Assembly: GCA_034620365.1 (NCBI GenBank)
Contig: JAQGEQ010000089.1
Span: forward strand, 186,001-250,000
Direction of reading: 5' to 3'
Source: Pegea sp. RAD2-039
Taxonomy: Eukaryota > Chordata > Thaliacea > Salpida > Salpidae
Length of the DNA: 64,000 bases
The notes under the pieces are model-generated. The model was not told where the DNA came from. It did no database searches and saw nothing but the letters and a program-made list of their open reading frames with translations. Positions 60,870-64,000 of the stretch are shown one piece after another. The position numbers and the translations under genes are program-made. The stretch's first letter is position 1. Every line of letters starts with the position of its first letter.

Positions 60870-61010
60870 AAATTAGTTGCAACAATTAAGTAAAAAGAAT
60901 GTGGTTGCTTGAAGAGCTTTAGCAGTCACGCTGTTTACATCTCCATCACCATCAAGTAATCCCTGCATCAGTTTATCGTGACACATCCATAGATGTTCAG
61001 AGATGGTATT
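60870..61010 (-). pseudogene. BTAF1: BTAF1-like HEAT exon H', copy 3
   Basis: 141 nt. ISEHLWMCHDKLMQGLLDGD, then GDVNSVTAKALQATTFF and a TAA just before the donor. Open for most of its length, unlike its copy 2 partner. Confidence 0.65.
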
Positions 61011-61199
61011 CTGAAATCCTAAAAATTTAAAAAGCTTCTTCATTTTATCTCAACTAACTTTTCTGACTCCGGCATCACTTACTTCTTCATGGAAGGCAGG
61101 AATATCTTAGGCTGGAGTCTTATCTTTAACAAGTACCATTTGCTTCTATCTTCACCTTCTATCGTGTTGTATAAACTTTAACTTCCCTGAAACAATCAA

Positions 61200-61502
61200 C
61201 TGAAGACACTGGAGGTTGGCATGGCAACCAACTTGATGCAACCATCCTGATGCATCCTTCTCGATTCTTCTGTTTCAAATTCAGTTTTGCTCGTCTTTTA
61301 GCGACATTCTTTTGTTGAGTGAAGATACTTCAAACTGAAAACAAGTTGTCATGTGAGTGGAAACGCTAAAAAGTTTAGTAATCAAACGTGGTAGGTGGAA
61401 TCTGTTTGATAAACAGAAAGCTGTATACTTGAAAAGACTGATTAAAGACATTCCCAAACTAAGAGAAATTCCACTTTTTAACTTATGACTAGTTTCCGAC
61501 AT
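61200..61502 (-). pseudogene. BTAF1: BTAF1-like exon D, copy 3
   Basis: SLGMSLISLFKYTAF above, and QQKNVAKRRAKLNLKQKNRE below the internal TTTTCAG, in different frames as in the other copies. The LGL motif at the start is weaker here. Confidence 0.6.
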
Positions 61503-61614
61503 TTTAATGTTTCACTTGTTGCATGTGATCTTTAAACAATTTATGTTTATTCAATTAATTCTAAAATGTTATCTATGATTCGAAACTGAATTGAAAGATA
61601 TGTTTCTCATCTAC

Positions 61615-61735
61615 CTTTAGGGTCGACGAACAAATTCATTTCTTCACAAGAAGAACCAACAAGAGTTTCTGAACATGATAGTAACTTATCGACATCGAAC
61701 TTGTCGAATTTCAGCAACTTCTTCTTCTTGCTTAT
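61615..61735 (-). pseudogene. BTAF1: BTAF1-like exon C, copy 3
   Basis: 121 nt, open, with one extra Lys codon compared with copies 1 and 2 (KKKKLL). FDKFDVDKLLSCSETLVGSS is followed by NLFVDPK. Splice sites TGTACAG and AAG|GTAGAT. Confidence 0.75.
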
Positions 61736-61912
61736 CTGTACAAGTGGAAACTAATTTGAGTTTCAAATTGATTGAAATAGCAACAAACTTTGAAAGCATC
61801 ATTACAAAGCTCATATAAAATCAACTTATAGCACAACTAGGTTGTGATCAATTACTTTATATAAACAACTTTTCCACTGATTAAACAACTTCAGTAAACA
61901 ATTTTGAATCAC

Positions 61913-62055
61913 CTGAACAAGTTGAAGCATGATGGACTTGTCAGTTTGGTACATTTTTTACAAGTGCTTCAACTGCTGTCACTGCAGAGATTCTTGTTTC
62001 ACATTCATTGTGTCTTATGTAAGGAAGGAGCTGCAAGTAAAGAAATTGTAAAGAT
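61913..62055 (-). pseudogene. BTAF1: BTAF1-like exon B, copy 3
   Basis: The upstream part is intact (YLQLLPYIRHNECETRIS, aligning with the family's LxxVLIYLRSANWDTRIA) and continues as VTAVEALVKNVPN. It then hits TGA at 61941-61943 caused by one extra A in a run of A's. Donor CAG|GTGATT. Confidence 0.65.
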
Positions 62056-62537
62056 TGAGAAGTTTAATATATGTAGATTAAAAAAATGTCTGAATGATTT
62101 TGTCTGAATTTTGAAAAAGTCTGAATAATGAATGATGAATTAAAGTTTGAAAAATTAATTTTCTAAAAAGGTTAAAAAACTGAACAAATGGGTTTACGAA
62201 TGATAATATAATCATTAGAAGTTAACAGAATAAAATATGAAAAACTTGTTTTTATTTTTCAATAAGATGTGAATGAGTTGTTTTTAATTACTTACTAAAT
62301 ATTTACTTTAAATTTAAAAAAGATAAAACTATATTTTTAAAAATGAAGAAGATCAAATCTCTAAAATTACAAATAAGTCTTCAATTTTATGATAAAGATA
62401 ACCAGTTGCATTTGATTATATAAAATATACTTTTGTTGGTTCGTATTATAATAAAAAAAAGCAGATAAATAAATGATCAATGAGTAGTAAAAGCATTTCC
62501 CACAATTCTACTATTGTCCAAAAATATATTAATTTAC

Positions 62538-62640
62538 ATTGGATGCTTCTCTTGAAAATTTCCAAGTTGTTTAGCAACCGTCTTCCTTGCTATAGCAGAG
62601 GCTCAATTCTTTAACATTACAAAGACTTGGTCCAGTCAAC
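62538..62640 (-). pseudogene. BTAF1: BTAF1-like exon A, copy 3
   Basis: Homologue of 52263-52364 with the same splice sites (TTTCAG; GTAAAT). It reads LDQVFVMLKN, then a TGA (62603-62605) where copy 2 has GGA, then ARKTVAKQLGNF. TRKAAAK has decayed to ARKTVAK. Confidence 0.7.
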
Positions 62641-63177
62641 CTGAAACATAAATTAAGAAAGTTGTAAAACTTTACTTATAGAACACTTGTAGAATATTAA
62701 AATCTTAAATATTATTCTTTTAAATTATAGACTTTGATAAACTCAACTTCACAGATTTCTAACAATCAACTCAAAAATTCTGTTAAACAATTTTCAAATA
62801 GAGAAATATTAATCATATTTTTAAAACTTATAAAGAATAGTTATATATTTAATAGGATATTTATCTATTTTATCTTTATACAGATAACAGTTGTTTTTTA
62901 ATACATATTAATTGTTTGTAGATAATATCTTATATTTATTTAAAATTATACATTCAAATTACAACTAAAAGAAAATTCTTTGAAAACTTATTCCAAAAAT
63001 GTTTTGAAGTAGAAAATATCAAATCTTATTGTTGACAAATTTGCAAATTTTAAAAATTAAGAAATTTACTTCAAAAGGCATAGAATAAGAAAGCTTAGGA
63101 ACTGATATTTAGAATAGAAACATCAGTTTCAAAATATAAAAAATTCTATTATTTACTTATTCAAATTTGTTGTTCAG

Positions 63178-63215
63178 GTGATGCAAGATCAGGAAGACAT
63201 TCGAAGTGAAGATAG
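63178..63215 (+). other. Plus-strand mini-exon 1, copy 3
   Basis: 38 nt between TTGTTCAG and GTAAGT, open (VMQDQEDIRSED). Better acceptor than copy 2. Confidence 0.35.
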
Positions 63216-63314
63216 GTAAGTTGTTATTTGTAGTTTAAAATGTTGTTAATACGATAAATAAACAAATAGAAAGTTGCGAAGTCAGATAGTTTATTTTTAA
63301 CTGATGAGTTATAG

Positions 63315-63337
63315 TTAGCAAAGAGCGCCCTCAATTG
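63315..63337 (+). other. Plus-strand mini-exon 2, copy 3
   Basis: 23 nt, same borders as copy 2, but the first full codon is TAG instead of GAG, so this copy would be truncated. Confidence 0.25.
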
Positions 63338-63559
63338 GTGAGACTCCATCAAATTAGATGATTCATAAAGAATACTTGAAACTGAAGTAATTACTTCACA
63401 AACTTTAAACTACTAATTTAAACAACTTTAAAAATATCTTATATTAACAATTGAATCAATTATTATTGAAATTTGAGTGAAATCTTAAAAAGTTAAAAAT
63501 TAAAAAGTATCAGCTAACAAAATCTAAGATAAGTTGCCAATAAAACTTCCTGTAACTAA

Positions 63560-64000
63560 AAGTAGTTATTAGAAAGATGATTTCGAAATTTTAATTAGAA
63601 ACCTTAAGAACGATCCTCTGTTTCTTCTTTGCTTGTAACTGTTTAGACAAAACTTGATTTTCGTGATTACAAGAGCTAAAGAGAAAAGGTTAAATATTAA
63701 ACAACTTACAGAATTCAAACATTCATTAATCAATTGTTGATTTTAACCACAAGCAACCAACTAAGTTCGTAAATGACATTTGAGGTGTTGTGAAGATAGT
63801 TCGATGATAAGATAGGGCTAAATCAACATCATTATCAAACTGTGAGTGCTTTTAAGTAGTCACATCTACTGGTTTTTAGAGAAAAGAGTTTTTTTTAGCA
63901 GATAGAAATGGAAATGGAGTTTGAAAGTAGCAACCCAGTAAGCAGGTAGCAGGTAAATGACATCACGTTTCCCTTTCTCTCATACACGTCACCACATTCA
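63560..64000. repeat. Start of a further array spacer (matches 41411-41880)
   Basis: Nearly collinear with period 1, ending in CATACACGTCACCACATTCA at the window edge. The next U block should begin just beyond. Confidence 0.7.

Larger units (their letters stand above)
57599..62640 (-). pseudogene. BTAF1: BTAF1/Mot1-like fragment, copy 3
   Basis: Same minus-strand order as copy 2: A (62538-62640), B (61913-62055), C (61615-61735), D (61200-61502), E' (about 61060-61130), H' (60870-61010), J' plus E (open from 60859 to 60458), F (60202-60305), G (about 60030-60110), H (59873-60003), I (about 59770-59830), J (59585-59745), K, L (59165-59407), M (58855-59136), N (about 58590-58670), O (58197-58439), P (57765-58100). 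C, E, H and J are open. A has TGA at 62603-62605, B has TGA at 61941-61943 after a one-base gain in an A run, and F carries a short tandem duplication. The region 57599-57787 continues open but I cannot place it in the family. Confidence 0.75.

Noticed and set aside
61941..61943. TGA in BTAF1-like exon B near a Trp position, suggesting TGA=Trp
   Set aside because: Copy 2 lacks one A of the preceding run and reads a different open frame there, so the TGA is a frameshift effect. All Trp codons in the kinase domain are TGG.
23171..64000. CRISPR array or other prokaryotic repeat system
   Set aside because: Units are kilobases long with eukaryotic introns; no short regularly spaced repeats.

Overview
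The window is nuclear DNA from an animal. It is strongly AT-rich, has long GT-AG introns, and carries a spliced PIM-type protein kinase plus pieces of BTAF1/Mot1, a eukaryotic TBP-removing ATPase. No operons, rRNA or viral genes are visible. I cannot fix the phylum from the sequence; the AT content and intron sizes would suit several invertebrate groups.

Layout. (1) 1-7834: AT-rich sequence with no recognisable gene. (2) 7835-20600, plus strand: a six-exon gene for a 939-residue PIM-like serine/threonine kinase. A huge basic, Ser-rich first exon (687 codons) precedes a C-terminal kinase domain of normal length. All five junctions keep frame and have GT/AG ends. (3) 20601-23170: 3' flank. (4) 23171-37638: a head-to-tail array of a non-coding unit of about 4.4 kb (three units and a truncated fourth), in places nearly identical between units. 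Old diverged pieces of the same unit lie inside the last kinase intron (about 18110-18590) and far to the right (about 56745-57520). (5) 37641-64000: a second, larger tandem array with a period of about 10-11 kb. Each period carries, on the minus strand, exon-like pieces of the N-terminal HEAT-repeat half of BTAF1/Mot1, followed by a spacer. The spacer holds exon-like pieces of an unrecognised Lys/Ser/Pro-rich protein, a strongly conserved non-coding block and AT-rich filler. The first BTAF1 copy is cut by the 4.4-kb array and has internal deletions. Copies 2 and 3 are fuller, and a further period starts at the right edge.

State of the genes. The kinase looks like a working gene, although its glycine-rich loop is degenerate. 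The BTAF1 copies are best read as decaying partial duplicates: each has its own stops and frameshifts, none contains the SNF2 ATPase half, and a few exons (for example the 131-bp HEAT exon in copies 2 and 3) remain open with exact splice sites. The BTAF1 assignment comes from my reading of ordered similarity along about 1000 residues of the family and was not checked by database search.
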